From Nitrosomonas marina (GTDB taxonomy: Bacteria; Pseudomonadota; Gammaproteobacteria; Burkholderiales; Nitrosomonadaceae), in NCBI RefSeq assembly GCF_900110145.1, contig NZ_FOCP01000008.1, forward strand, positions 62,001 to 126,000: DNA of 64,000 nucleotides. Direction: 5' to 3'. Position numbers and translations under genes: made by a program. Below are positions 35,370-43,999 of this stretch, piece by piece. The number at the start of each line of letters is the position of its first letter. Position 1 is the first letter of the stretch. The notes beneath the pieces were generated by a model, which was not told the DNA's origin, made no database searches, and was given only the letters and a program-made list of their open reading frames with translations.

Positions 35370-35666
35370 TGGCTGATTACAATGTACAACGAGAAAGTAT
35401 TATCGATAAGTTTAGCATTAGTACGCAGACTGCACATGCGACAATTTGTCACGTTTCGGAAAACACCATAACCATGTAGAATCAGGTTTGTCTCAGTTAT
35501 CGATGACCGCTGTTTATTCGGATTGATAACATGGAAGCATACAGACTTGCATACTGCTGTATTGATGGCTTTTTAAAATCTGGATTGGGTAATCATTTAT
35601 CCAGACATTTAATCAATACAAACGATATCAAACCAAGCTAGTTGATAGTCTCCAGGAGCCATACCA

Positions 35667-36599
35667 ATGCGTAACAAACCTTCCAAAACGATCACAAAAG
35701 CCGTGTTTCCAATAGCTGGCCTGGGTACACGGTTTCTCCCGGCAACCAAGGCTTCACCCAAAGAAATGCTCCCTGTTGTAGATAAGCCACTGATTCAATA
35801 TGCTGTGGAAGAAGCATATGCCGCGGGGATTCGGCAGATGATTTTTGTCACCGGGCGTACAAAACGGGCTATTGAAGATCATTTTGATACAGCTTACGAA
35901 CTTGAGTCAGTACTGGAGTATTCACAAAAACAACAACTGCTTGAATCCGTTCGAAACGTCACCCCTGATGACATGCATTGCATGTACGTCAGGCAGAACC
36001 GGGCGATGGGTTTGGGTCACGCCATACTGTGTGCAGAAAAACTGATTGGTGATGATGACTTCGCTGTAATTCTGGCTGATGACTTTATGATCGCAAAGAA
36101 GCCGGTCATGGCGCAAATGGTTGAGCAGCATCAGTGGCTGCAAAAAAGCATTATTGCAGTGCAGCATGTCACGCGCAGCCAAACCAATCTGTATGGTATC
36201 GTCAGTGGATCAGAAGTTCATTCAGGATTACTCAGATTGAATAACATTGTTGAAAAGCCCCAACCAGACGAAGCGCCAAGTACAATGGCTGTTGTTGGCA
36301 GATATATTTTGACAGCAGCCATTCTCGAAGAATTAAAAAAACAATCACCCGGGATTGGCGGTGAGATTCAACTGACCGATGGTATAGCGAGTTTACTCAG
36401 AAAGGAACATGTTTTCTCTTATCATTTCGATGGCATGCGTTATGACTGTGGCAGCAAAATTGGTTACTTGAAAGCTGTTGTGGATATGGCGAGCAATCAT
36501 CCGGAAGTCAGCGAACCGTTTAACCGATGGCTTGAAAACAAAATTCATTCTGCACAAAGCAGCACAACCGGGAAAAATGAAATTGATTACGCCGTATAA
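35667..36599 (+). CDS. galU: UTP-glucose-1-phosphate uridylyltransferase
   Basis: A 310-residue nucleotidyltransferase making UDP-glucose. Motifs: AVFPIAGLGTRFLPATKASPKEMLPVVDKPLIQYAVEEA near residue 10, VTGRTKRAIEDHFD, NRAMGLGHAILCAE, FAVILADDF, and YDCGSKIGYLKAVV. Length is normal. A CCAGGAG site precedes the ATG. Divergent from the glycosyltransferase operon, with 297 bp between. It supplies UDP-glucose to galE and to the polysaccharide genes. Confidence 0.97.
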   Translation: MRNKPSKTITKAVFPIAGLGTRFLPATKASPKEMLPVVDKPLIQYAVEEAYAAGIRQMIFVTGRTKRAIEDHFDTAYELESVLEYSQKQQLLESVRNVTPDDMHCMYVRQNRAMGLGHAILCAEKLIGDDDFAVILADDFMIAKKPVMAQMVEQHQWLQKSIIAVQHVTRSQTNLYGIVSGSEVHSGLLRLNNIVEKPQPDEAPSTMAVVGRYILTAAILEELKKQSPGIGGEIQLTDGIASLLRKEHVFSYHFDGMRYDCGSKIGYLKAVVDMASNHPEVSEPFNRWLENKIHSAQSSTTGKNEIDYAV

Positions 36600-36646
36600 G
36601 AATTACATTTAACTGCAGCGCGTCAATTGCCAGGCCAGATTCAGTC

Positions 36647-37057
36647 TCATGACACCTGGTTTTTTTGATTTCTGGCTATCAGTCCCAGTTTTTCCGACAA
36701 CACAGTAGCAGTAAATGGTCTGGTCAGAATGCCATCTGCACCCGCCTGTACAGCATCGAGAATATCCTTTTTCTTTACTTCAGCTGCCACCATCAACACT
36801 GGCACTTTTTTTAATTTTTCTACAGCCCGGATTTTTCGTAATACCGTCAACCCATCCATTGCAGACATGTACCAGTTCGAAATAATGAAATCAAAATCAC
36901 CCGATAGTAATTTCTGTAGCGCAATCTGTCCGCCGTTCGCCTCATCCACATTAAGGAAACCCATATCTTTGAGTATAGGCTTAATCTGTATCTGCTTATT
37001 CGCAATATCATCAACAATAAGAAACTTTGTATGAATACTCAACATATCAATTTCCAT
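36647..37057 (-). CDS. CheY-like receiver protein lacking the phosphoacceptor aspartate
   Basis: A 136-residue single receiver domain closest in sequence pattern to E. coli CheY (start near MEIDMLSIHTKFLIVDD; the open frame extends 39 codons upstream but without CheY-like sequence). The acidic pair D16-D17 is kept, as is the tryptophan after the phosphorylation site. However the phosphoacceptor Asp57 of CheY is replaced by Asn61 (IISNWYMSAMDGL), the Thr87 equivalent by Ala91 (MVAAEVKK), and Lys109 by Arg113 (ILTRPF). The codon AAC at 36875-36877 confirms Asn. It cannot be phosphorylated normally; it may be a constitutive or decoy regulator, of flagella or pili. No che or pil sensor gene is adjacent. 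Confidence 0.85.
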   Translation of the reverse strand: MEIDMLSIHTKFLIVDDIANKQIQIKPILKDMGFLNVDEANGGQIALQKLLSGDFDFIISNWYMSAMDGLTVLRKIRAVEKLKKVPVLMVAAEVKKKDILDAVQAGADGILTRPFTATVLSEKLGLIARNQKNQVS

Positions 37058-37212
37058 GAAAAAATTTAATCTTACCGAAGAATCGATCCAGATTCGTGTG
37101 AGAAAATTCACAGATGATAACATTTCACCGAGTATGCTCCACCCGTAAAAGTTGACTTTAAGTGTCTTGACCATGCCACATCCGCTAGCATCTCTTGTAC
37201 AATTGTAGGCTT

Positions 37213-38319
37213 ATGAAAAAAATTCTTGCTACCCTGCTTATCACACTGACTGCTTATTTCATGTTCTGGCCTGTACCGATCGAACCGGTAAGCTGGAACG
37301 CACCCGGTGCGCCCGGCTATACCGGCCCTCATATATCAAATGACCGGCTTGCCGAATTGCAGCTAATTACGTTGAACGACGAAGAAGGCCCGGAACATGT
37401 CGCGATGGGCAATGATGGAAAACTGTATGCCGCGGTCGCAAGTGGAAATATCCTGCGTTTGAATCCGGACGGCACAGAGCTGGAGATTTTCGCTTACACC
37501 GGTGGCCGCGTATTGGGTTTTGATTTCGATAGAGACGGCAATCTCATTGCTGCCGACGCTATGCAAGGTATTCTTTCCATTTCGCCAAATGGAGACGTAA
37601 CGATGCTGGCAGATCATGTCCACAACGACCTGATCCGATATCCCAACAGCGCGGTTGTAGCAAGTAATGGTATGATTTACATCACAGACTCCTCAGGTCG
37701 TTTCGCACCTTCCGACTGGGGTGGCACGTTTGAAGCAAGCATGCTGGATATTGTCGAACAGTCGGCTACCGGGCGCGTATTGGAATATAACCCGAAACTC
37801 AATCAAGCTCGTATTGTCGCCAGAGGATTGAGCTTCGCAAACGGCATTGCGTTGTCAAGCGACGAGCAAACCCTGTTTGTCAATGAAACCGGCCGTTATC
37901 GTGTATGGAAAATAGCAGTAAGCGCTGACAATCTCGACATCAGTCAGCAATCGCCGCTAGCAAGCATTCTTTTCGACAATCTGCCAGGATATCCTGACAA
38001 TCTGATGCGCGGAGATAAAAACAGAATCTGGTTGGGTTTTGCCAAGCCACGAAATACAATGATTGATTTTATGGCTGATAAACCACTGCTGCGTAAAATT
38101 GTGCTGCGTTTACCGCGTATTTTCTGGCCCATGCCAGAAACCTATGGACATGTTATGGCATTTTCCGAGGACGGTAAAATCCTGCTTGATCTGCAGGACC
38201 CCACCGGGGCATATCCCGAAACAACGTCTGTTACCGAGACAGAAAACAGACTGTACATCCAGAGCCTGCACGCAAACAGTTTGGGCTGGTTAGCAAAAAA
38301 AGCCGTTTTAGGAAACTGA
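37213..38319 (+). CDS. SMP-30/gluconolactonase/strictosidine-synthase-like protein, membrane anchored
   Basis: A 368-residue beta-propeller protein of the strictosidine synthase/SMP-30 superfamily with an uncleaved N-terminal hydrophobic segment (MKKILATLLITLTAYFMFWPVP). The start chosen is the ATG at 37213; a TTG six codons earlier is also open. Blocks include GPEHVAMGNDGKLYAAV, VLGFDFDRDGNLIAADA, NSAVVASNGMIYITDSSGRF, and GRVLEYNPKLNQARIVARGLSFANGIALSSDEQTLFVNETGRYRVWK, the superfamily's metal and active-site loops. It ends DLQDPTGAYPETTSVTETENRLYIQSL. The sidedness suggests a periplasmic lactonase or hydrolase. Substrate is unknown. Confidence 0.85.
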   Translation: MKKILATLLITLTAYFMFWPVPIEPVSWNAPGAPGYTGPHISNDRLAELQLITLNDEEGPEHVAMGNDGKLYAAVASGNILRLNPDGTELEIFAYTGGRVLGFDFDRDGNLIAADAMQGILSISPNGDVTMLADHVHNDLIRYPNSAVVASNGMIYITDSSGRFAPSDWGGTFEASMLDIVEQSATGRVLEYNPKLNQARIVARGLSFANGIALSSDEQTLFVNETGRYRVWKIAVSADNLDISQQSPLASILFDNLPGYPDNLMRGDKNRIWLGFAKPRNTMIDFMADKPLLRKIVLRLPRIFWPMPETYGHVMAFSEDGKILLDLQDPTGAYPETTSVTETENRLYIQSLHANSLGWLAKKAVLGN

Positions 38320-38499
38320 AAAAACATTAAATTTTATGTATTGACTTGCAAATCAATTTCATATTTCTCCAGAATAACTGTTCAGTCTATCCTCCGCCAG
38401 CTTCAAAAATCAGGACAGCCTGCCTCGACATTAAAACACTCGTAGGCGCCCTGTCACATCCTGTCTGGGTTTATCCAAGAAAAAAAGATACTGCATAAT

Positions 38500-38730
38500 C
38501 TAATTCCAGATTCCCACAATCAATTCGGCAGCACGTTTCAAAAATGGAGAAATCAGTAACAATATACCGAAACCAACCGGAAAAGCGATGCTCCATGAAT
38601 AAAGCCATTCTTCTATATATTCATTTGAAAAACCAAGATTGACTGCAGTAACTGTTGCTGATACGCAACCTGTCATTACTGCGGACATCATCAGGCTATA
38701 AATCAAATGGAGTAAAAGTTTTTGTTTCAT
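38500..38730 (-). CDS. DUF2798-like small membrane protein
   Basis: A 76-residue protein with two membrane segments: LLLHLIYSLMMSAVMTGCVSATVTAV and WLYSWSIAFPVGFGILLLISPFLKR. The pattern with MxxSxxMTG and a final W..W..AFPVA...L.SP is that of DUF2798 proteins. No function is known. It lies alone between the SMP-30-like gene and the Kef-type antiporter on the opposite strand. Confidence 0.75.
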   Translation of the reverse strand: MKQKLLLHLIYSLMMSAVMTGCVSATVTAVNLGFSNEYIEEWLYSWSIAFPVGFGILLLISPFLKRAAELIVGIWN

Positions 38731-39166
38731 GGCGATCTCAGTTTTCGATACAGGCTACTCGGAAATCATCTCGATATACAATATATGTGTAAATTGACAC
38801 AAACAAAACCCATCAGACGGAATCCACATCAATCTGCTCCCCGGCATCCGGTTCGCATCCATCACTGAAAAAACCGATGGCCAGCCTGAGTCACCGCTTT
38901 TAACCGATTTGATCATATCAAATAACTATTACATATCAAGTTTGGTCTTTAAAATTCTTGTACTGCAACTCCTGCGGGCGTAGTACAAATCAGAATAATC
39001 CACTCAGTAATAACCGGCTTTACCTGACAGGAAACAGTAAACATACGCAAATTTATTTTTTTGATATGATAGGTTTACATGGTTGTTACGCAACGATGAC
39101 TCATACTACCGTGCAAATCAACAGAATGTCGTTACCGGCTCACGACTTTTCAATACCTTATCATTC
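38731..39166. other. Intergenic region before the Kef-type antiporter
   Basis: A 436-bp AT-rich region without a supported gene. A TTGACA at 38793-38798 has no matching -10 box. A TTG at 39083 is in frame with the antiporter, but the intervening 28 residues are polar and not family-like, so the start was placed at 39167. I see no RNA gene or repeat. Confidence 0.4.
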
Positions 39167-41149
39167 ATGACAGACTCACTTTTACCCATACTGATTCTAC
39201 TATCGACTGCAGTGTTTGCAGTCGTAATTTTCAGACTGCTCCGCCTCCCTCCAATGCTGGGATATCTTTTATCCGGCGTGCTGATCGGTCCACATGCTCT
39301 GGGCTGGATACCCGATAATGAAGAGACTCGTCATCTTGCAGAATTCGGAGTTGTTTTTCTAATGTTCAGTATCGGCCTCGAATTCAGTCTGTCCAAGCTG
39401 GTTACCATGAAACGCATCGTCTTCGGATTTGGCACTTTACAGGTTGTCATCAGCATTATTATCGTCATGGCGATCGCCTGGTTACTCAAATTAGACTGGC
39501 GCGTTGGTCTTGTCATAGGGGGCGCGCTGGCAATGTCTTCCACAGCAATCGTCATCAAAATGCTGTCCGAACGGCTAGAGTTAAATACACTGCATGGCAG
39601 ACAGGTAATCGGCGTATTGCTGTTTCAGGATTTGGCGGTTATCCCACTGTTGATCGTTATCCCGGCATTGGCTACCTCATTCGAAAACGAATCCATCGAA
39701 TACGGCAACGTGCTTGCAGTTGCCGCACTGAAAGCTCTGGCTGTACTGACACTCATTTTATTTTTTGGTCAGCGCCTCATGCGTCCCTGGTTTCATGTAG
39801 TTGCACAGCAGAAATCCTCGGAATTGTTTGTTTTAAATGTTTTGCTAATTACGCTTGGCCTGTCCTGGCTGACCGAACTGGCAGGTTTATCATTGGCGCT
39901 GGGTGCTTTTTTGGCAGGTATGCTGATCTCTGAAACCGAATATCGTTATCAGGTTGAAGACGACATTAAACCATTCCGCGATATCTTGCTGGGCCTGTTT
40001 TTTGTCACCATCGGCATGCTGCTAGATATTCAGGTGGTGATCGATAATTTTCTATGGGTGGCCGTGATTCTCACCGGCCTGATTATTCTAAAAATAATCC
40101 TGATTACGGGCCTGTCTCGACTGTTTGGGACACAACCCAACATAGCACTTCGCACCGGAATGAGCCTGGCACAGGGCGGCGAATTCGGTTTTGTTCTGCT
40201 GGCACAAGCCACGATGCACGGACTGATTGATAATGCCATACTGCAGCCAGTTTTGGCGGCCATGGTACTGTCAATGCTGTTCGCACCCTTCATGATCGAA
40301 TACAGCGAGCGCGTCATACAGCGGCTTTATACATCCGAGTGGATGCAACGCGCAATGGAAATCACCACCATAGCCGCACAAACGATAGCGGAGCAAAATC
40401 ACGTCATTATTTGTGGCTATGGAAGAAGTGGGCAGAATCTGTCTCGCATACTGGAGCAGGAATCTGTTCCCTTTATAGCGCTGGATCTCGATCCGCGCCG
40501 AATTCATGAAGCCAAAATGGCCGGAGAAGCTGTTGTGTATGGTGACGCAGCACGCAAAGAAGTATTGATAGCCGCGGGTGTACTGCGCGCAAAAGTTCTG
40601 GTCGTCAGTTATGCAGACACTGTTTCTGCACTCAAGATTTTAAACCATGTCCGTATATTGCGGCCCGAGCTAGCTGTCGTTGTACGGACGCGCGACGACT
40701 CAGACATTGATTTATTGAAAGAGGCTGGCGCCACCGAAGTGGTTGCGGAAATCCTCGAAGGCAGCTTAATGCTGGCATCTCATGCATTGATGTTCATGGA
40801 TGTGACTACCGGTCGCATTTTAAGACGTATCCGTCAGACACGTGAACAGCGTTATAGTCTTTTTCGCGGTTTTTATTACGGCGTAACGGATGAAAGTGAT
40901 GAAGGCCATGAGCGTTTGCTGCCCAGATTACTGACCATCACAATCACACCCGGCGCTGCTGCCGTCAGTAAAACACTCGGCGAACTTTGTCTGCTTGATT
41001 TATCAGTTGAAGTAACCGCGGTCAGAAGGCGGAATATCAGAGGTTTGCTGCCGTCGGATGAAACCCGGCTTGAAGCCGGCGATGTCGTGGTTCTCAGAGG
41101 AACGCAGGAGAATCTGGCTGCAGCGGAAATCCGTCTCATGCAGGGATAA
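39167..41149 (+). CDS. Kef-type cation:proton antiporter (CPA2) with TrkA-N and TrkA-C
   Basis: A 660-residue inner-membrane exchanger. The start ATG at 39167 gives MTDSLLPILILLSTA. The first about 385 residues form 12-13 membrane segments with LGYLLSGVLIGPHALGW and GAFLAGMLISETEYRYQVEDDIKPFRDILLGLFFVTIGM, typical of KefB/C/YbaL. Next is a TrkA-N nucleotide-binding domain (VIICGYGRSGQNLSRILEQ, then ALDLDPRRIHEAKMAGEAVVYGD) and finally a TrkA-C (RCK-C) domain near 570-655. It probably exports K+ or exchanges cation for H+ under NAD(H)/glutathione control. A terminator follows at 41237. Confidence 0.94.
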   Translation: MTDSLLPILILLSTAVFAVVIFRLLRLPPMLGYLLSGVLIGPHALGWIPDNEETRHLAEFGVVFLMFSIGLEFSLSKLVTMKRIVFGFGTLQVVISIIIVMAIAWLLKLDWRVGLVIGGALAMSSTAIVIKMLSERLELNTLHGRQVIGVLLFQDLAVIPLLIVIPALATSFENESIEYGNVLAVAALKALAVLTLILFFGQRLMRPWFHVVAQQKSSELFVLNVLLITLGLSWLTELAGLSLALGAFLAGMLISETEYRYQVEDDIKPFRDILLGLFFVTIGMLLDIQVVIDNFLWVAVILTGLIILKIILITGLSRLFGTQPNIALRTGMSLAQGGEFGFVLLAQATMHGLIDNAILQPVLAAMVLSMLFAPFMIEYSERVIQRLYTSEWMQRAMEITTIAAQTIAEQNHVIICGYGRSGQNLSRILEQESVPFIALDLDPRRIHEAKMAGEAVVYGDAARKEVLIAAGVLRAKVLVVSYADTVSALKILNHVRILRPELAVVVRTRDDSDIDLLKEAGATEVVAEILEGSLMLASHALMFMDVTTGRILRRIRQTREQRYSLFRGFYYGVTDESDEGHERLLPRLLTITITPGAAAVSKTLGELCLLDLSVEVTAVRRRNIRGLLPSDETRLEAGDVVVLRGTQENLAAAEIRLMQG

Positions 41150-41236
41150 AACGACACCAACGGTGCAGTATGCAATCGTGGCGCAAATATCACACTGAAA
41201 TCCTGTGCCGCCACAAGTAACCCTACTGCCAACATG

Positions 41237-41257
41237 CCCTTTTTTAAGGGTTTTTTT
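41237..41257 (+). terminator. Intrinsic terminator after the antiporter gene
   Basis: A 5-bp stem CCCTT (41237-41241) and AAGGG (41246-41250) with a TTTT loop is followed directly by seven T residues (41251-41257). It lies 88 bp after the antiporter stop and before the nirK promoter region, insulating nirK. Confidence 0.7.
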
Positions 41258-41381
41258 CAATTTTATTCAGCGTACAGACATGGACAGCCTCACTGCGAAA
41301 GTGTATAGTCTGCGTTCCGCCCTTTGCTCTTTGAAACTTTGAAAAAAGGGCAGGTGTCTATGTATTAGGTTTGTAGATATT

Positions 41382-41401
41382 TATCATTTGCGAAAATGAT
41401 A
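41382..41401. promoter_or_regulatory. Perfect palindrome in the nirK leader, candidate operator
   Basis: An inverted repeat with 8-bp perfect arms, TATCATTT (41382-41389) and AAATGATA (41394-41401), and the spacer GCGA lies 61 bp before the nirK ATG. A third TTATCATTT copy occurs at 41441-41449 just before the ribosome binding site. A TATATA at 41422-41427 could be the -10 box, putting the palindrome over the -35 area. This would fit a dimeric regulator of nitrite/NO response (for example NsrR-like or FNR/NNR-like), but the motif matches no consensus I know exactly. Confidence 0.55.
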
Positions 41402-41461
41402 CATCGACAGATAAGAAGGCGTATATAACAAGCGCAAAATTTATCATTTATGGAGGGAGAT

Positions 41462-42565
41462 ATGATTAAAGCTGTTCAAGCTGTTTTTGGACTGGGATTG
41501 TTATGTTTTGCCGCTACACAAGCTGCTGTAGCCGCAACCGACATCTCAAAATTACCGCGTGTAAAACAGGAACTGGTGGCACCACCTGCAGTTCCAAAGC
41601 ACGATCAGGTAGCTAAAGGCGGACCAAAAGTCGTTGAAGTCCGTATGGAAACAAAAGAAGTACTCATGGAAGTTGCTCCTGGCGCAAATGTCTGGGCACT
41701 CACGTTTAACGGTTCTGTTCCTGGTCCACTGATCGTTGTACACGAAGGAGACTATGTTGAACTGACACTGGTTAATCCAAAAGAAAGCACACTCGCACAT
41801 AATGTGGATTTTCACGCTGCGACTGGTGCACTGGGTGGCGCCGGCCTGACCCTGATTCAGCCTGGTGAAGAAGTTGTTTTACGCTGGAAAGCGGTTAAAC
41901 CTGGCGTTTTCGTATATCACTGCGCACCGGGTGGAACAATGATTCCATTCCACGTTATCTCCGGTATGAATGGCGCAATTATGGTATTGCCGCGTGACGG
42001 CCTGAAAGACGCTGAAGGCAAACCATACCGCTATGACCGCGCATACTATATTGGTGAACAAGATTACTATCTGCCTAACGATGGAAAAGGTAAATTCAAA
42101 GAATTCGCATCTCCAGCTGCCGGCATGCACGAAATGCTTGAGCTGGCTAAAGGCCTGATTCCTACACACGTTGTATTTAACGGCGCAGTAGGTGCAATTA
42201 CAGGCGACAATGCATTGTCAGCCAAAGTCGGCGAAAAAGTACTGTTTGTCCACTCACAGGCAAACCGTCCTTCCTATCCGCATCTGATTGGCGGTCATGC
42301 CGATCTGTACTGGGTAGGTGGTTCATTCAGCGACAAGCCTCTGACCAGCCAGGAAACATGGATTATTCCAGCTGGTACAGCAGTTGCTGCAGCCTATGAA
42401 TTCCATCAGCCAGGCCTGTATGTATACCTCAGTCACAATCTGATTGAGGCTGTTCTGATGGGTGCTGCCTTACACATGAATGTCGAAGGTGAATGGAACG
42501 ATGACTTGATGACTCAAGTCAAGGCTCCGGACAGCTTTGACGCCAAAGCAGCTATGGATCACTAA
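41462..42565 (+). CDS. nirK: Copper-containing nitrite reductase (NirK/AniA type)
   Basis: A 367-residue periplasmic homotrimeric enzyme reducing nitrite to nitric oxide. A signal peptide ends near AAVA-ATDIS (residue 25). The ATG at 41462 follows GGAGGGAGA; an ATG at 41450 would place this ribosome binding site inside the gene. All copper ligands are visible: type 1 His113, Cys154, His164 and Met169 ([18 protein letters not shown]), type 2 His118, His153 and His325 ([21 protein letters not shown]), and the catalytic Asp116 and a His in HLIGGH near 274-279. The sequence is of the AniA-like class. It is transcribed alone, with a terminator at 42611 and a palindrome upstream. In ammonia oxidisers it serves NO production and nitrite tolerance. 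Confidence 0.97.
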   Translation: MIKAVQAVFGLGLLCFAATQAAVAATDISKLPRVKQELVAPPAVPKHDQVAKGGPKVVEVRMETKEVLMEVAPGANVWALTFNGSVPGPLIVVHEGDYVELTLVNPKESTLAHNVDFHAATGALGGAGLTLIQPGEEVVLRWKAVKPGVFVYHCAPGGTMIPFHVISGMNGAIMVLPRDGLKDAEGKPYRYDRAYYIGEQDYYLPNDGKGKFKEFASPAAGMHEMLELAKGLIPTHVVFNGAVGAITGDNALSAKVGEKVLFVHSQANRPSYPHLIGGHADLYWVGGSFSDKPLTSQETWIIPAGTAVAAAYEFHQPGLYVYLSHNLIEAVLMGAALHMNVEGEWNDDLMTQVKAPDSFDAKAAMDH

Positions 42566-42610
42566 GCAATATACCCGCATTACTGTATATTGATTTAATG
42601 ATTTAGCCCG

Positions 42611-42645
42611 AACGGCTCCTTCCGACAGGTTGGAGCCGTTTTCTA
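42611..42645 (+). terminator. Intrinsic terminator after nirK
   Basis: A 9-bp perfect stem, AACGGCTCC (42611-42619) and GGAGCCGTT (42632-42640), with a 12-nt loop, is followed by TTCTATTT. It lies 45 bp after the nirK stop, so nirK is monocistronic. Confidence 0.85.
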
Positions 42646-42668
42646 TTTGCAAGTCGCAGGAAATACAA

Positions 42669-42836
42669 TCAGTGATTCATTGCAATAAGCCAAACCAGTA
42701 TCGATACCACCGAAAACAATTGATAACGGATAACGGTCGCAAACCAAAATGCAGGTTTTCTAAGAAGAAGCCTTGGATTATGACTTTTAGATTTCTTTGT
42801 ATTTAAAGCCAATAACCTGCACTCTTCTGAATCCAT
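42669..42836 (-). CDS. Small membrane protein, hypothetical
   Basis: A 55-codon frame from the ATG at 42836 (MDSEECRLLALN), preceded by AGGGTGA as a possible ribosome binding site; a GTG eight codons upstream is also in frame. The N-terminal half is polar and basic (KKSKSHNPRLLLRK), and the C-terminal 22 residues form one hydrophobic membrane segment (FSVVSILVWLIAM). It lies between the nirK terminator and apt on the opposite strand. No family recognised. Confidence 0.4.
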   Translation of the reverse strand: MDSEECRLLALNTKKSKSHNPRLLLRKPAFWFATVIRYQLFSVVSILVWLIAMNH

Positions 42837-42933
42837 CAAATCACCCTGACAGGGATGCACTGTTTGCTGGTTAACCTTCTATTGGCTTCATAAATCTCTT
42901 TATTACTAACTTTCCAGGTTTTCCAACATATTT

Positions 42934-43461
42934 ATGCCAATTAAATCCCGTATTCGCACAATTCCCCACCACCCTCACCCGGGAATTATGTTTCGCGACA
43001 TTACCACGCTGCTAAAAGATCCTGTCGGTTTGCGCACAACTGTACAAGAAATCGTAAAACGCTATCAGTCACAACACATCAATAAGGTTGTCGGTATTGA
43101 ATCGCGAGGATTCATTATTGGCGCACCCGTGGCGTATCAGCTTGAAACCGGTTTTGTTCCGATACGAAAACAAAACAAGCTGCCGGCCCAAACTGTCGGC
43201 CGTGACTATCAGCTGGAATATGGCAGCGACCGTATTGAAATCCACGTCGACGCCATTCAATCTGGAGACCGGATTTTGCTTGTCGATGATTTAATCGCTA
43301 CCGGTGGTACAGCCGAGGCTGCTGTCAGATTAATCCGGGAGATGGGCGGCGAAGTGATTGAGTGCTGCTTTGTAATAGATTTACCAGATGCAGGTGGTCG
43401 TAAACGACTGGAACAATTGGGCTGCAAGGTATTTTGTTTATGCGAATTTGATGACGACTAA
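42934..43461 (+). CDS. apt: Adenine phosphoribosyltransferase
   Basis: A 175-residue type I phosphoribosyltransferase converting adenine and PRPP to AMP. Blocks: [23 protein letters not shown] near residue 8, [29 protein letters not shown], and the PRPP loop [22 protein letters not shown] near 118-140. Length and motifs are canonical for adenine, not hypoxanthine, salvage. It is on its own plus-strand transcript, probably shared with the YdcZ-type transporter 63 bp downstream. Confidence 0.97.
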   Translation: MPIKSRIRTIPHHPHPGIMFRDITTLLKDPVGLRTTVQEIVKRYQSQHINKVVGIESRGFIIGAPVAYQLETGFVPIRKQNKLPAQTVGRDYQLEYGSDRIEIHVDAIQSGDRILLVDDLIATGGTAEAAVRLIREMGGEVIECCFVIDLPDAGGRKRLEQLGCKVFCLCEFDDD

Positions 43462-43524
43462 CCCATAGTAAAACCGGAATAAAACAGCTATATATACAAT
43501 TGCAGCATTTATGCATTGCCTGTC

Positions 43525-43968
43525 ATGAATCACACCGCATATATCCTCGTCGCCCTGGTTGTTGGCGTACTCATATCGTTTCAACCGCCTATCAATGCGT
43601 CAATGGCAAGAATACTTGATAGTCCGCTGTTTGCCGCAACGATTTCCCTGTTTATCAGTTGCATGCTGATGATGGTGCTGTGGCTGCTCAACGATGGCGG
43701 AAAAAATACAGCACAAATTACCGCGCTGCCGTGGTGGATAGTTATCGGCGGCATAGCCGGTGCTGTTTTTGTCACAAGCAGCATTATTATTGCGCCTGTA
43801 CTCGGTATGGCTGCATTTGTTGTCTGCATCATTGCAGGACAGCTGATTGGTTCGATTGTTATTGATCATTTCGGATTAATAGGTATGGATACAAAAACTG
43901 TCAGCATGCAAAAAATTCTTGGACTGATCCTGATACTTATCGGAGTCATACTGGTACGGGCAGACTGA
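43525..43968 (+). CDS. YdcZ/DUF606-type membrane transporter (DMT superfamily)
   Basis: A 147-residue protein with five hydrophobic segments. The start is the ATG at 43525 (MNHTAYILVALVVGVLISFQPPINASMARILDSP); a TTG three codons earlier is possible. The pattern GxxxSxQPxxNAxMAR and a central WWIVIGGIAGAVFVTSSIIIAP and GMAAFVVCIIAGQLIGSIVIDHFGL is that of the DMT_YdcZ family. Substrate is unknown. It may be co-transcribed with apt and converges on mpl. Confidence 0.88.
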   Translation: MNHTAYILVALVVGVLISFQPPINASMARILDSPLFAATISLFISCMLMMVLWLLNDGGKNTAQITALPWWIVIGGIAGAVFVTSSIIIAPVLGMAAFVVCIIAGQLIGSIVIDHFGLIGMDTKTVSMQKILGLILILIGVILVRAD

Positions 43969-43999
43969 CGCCCGCTATCGGACCCGCTGGCTACTGTCT

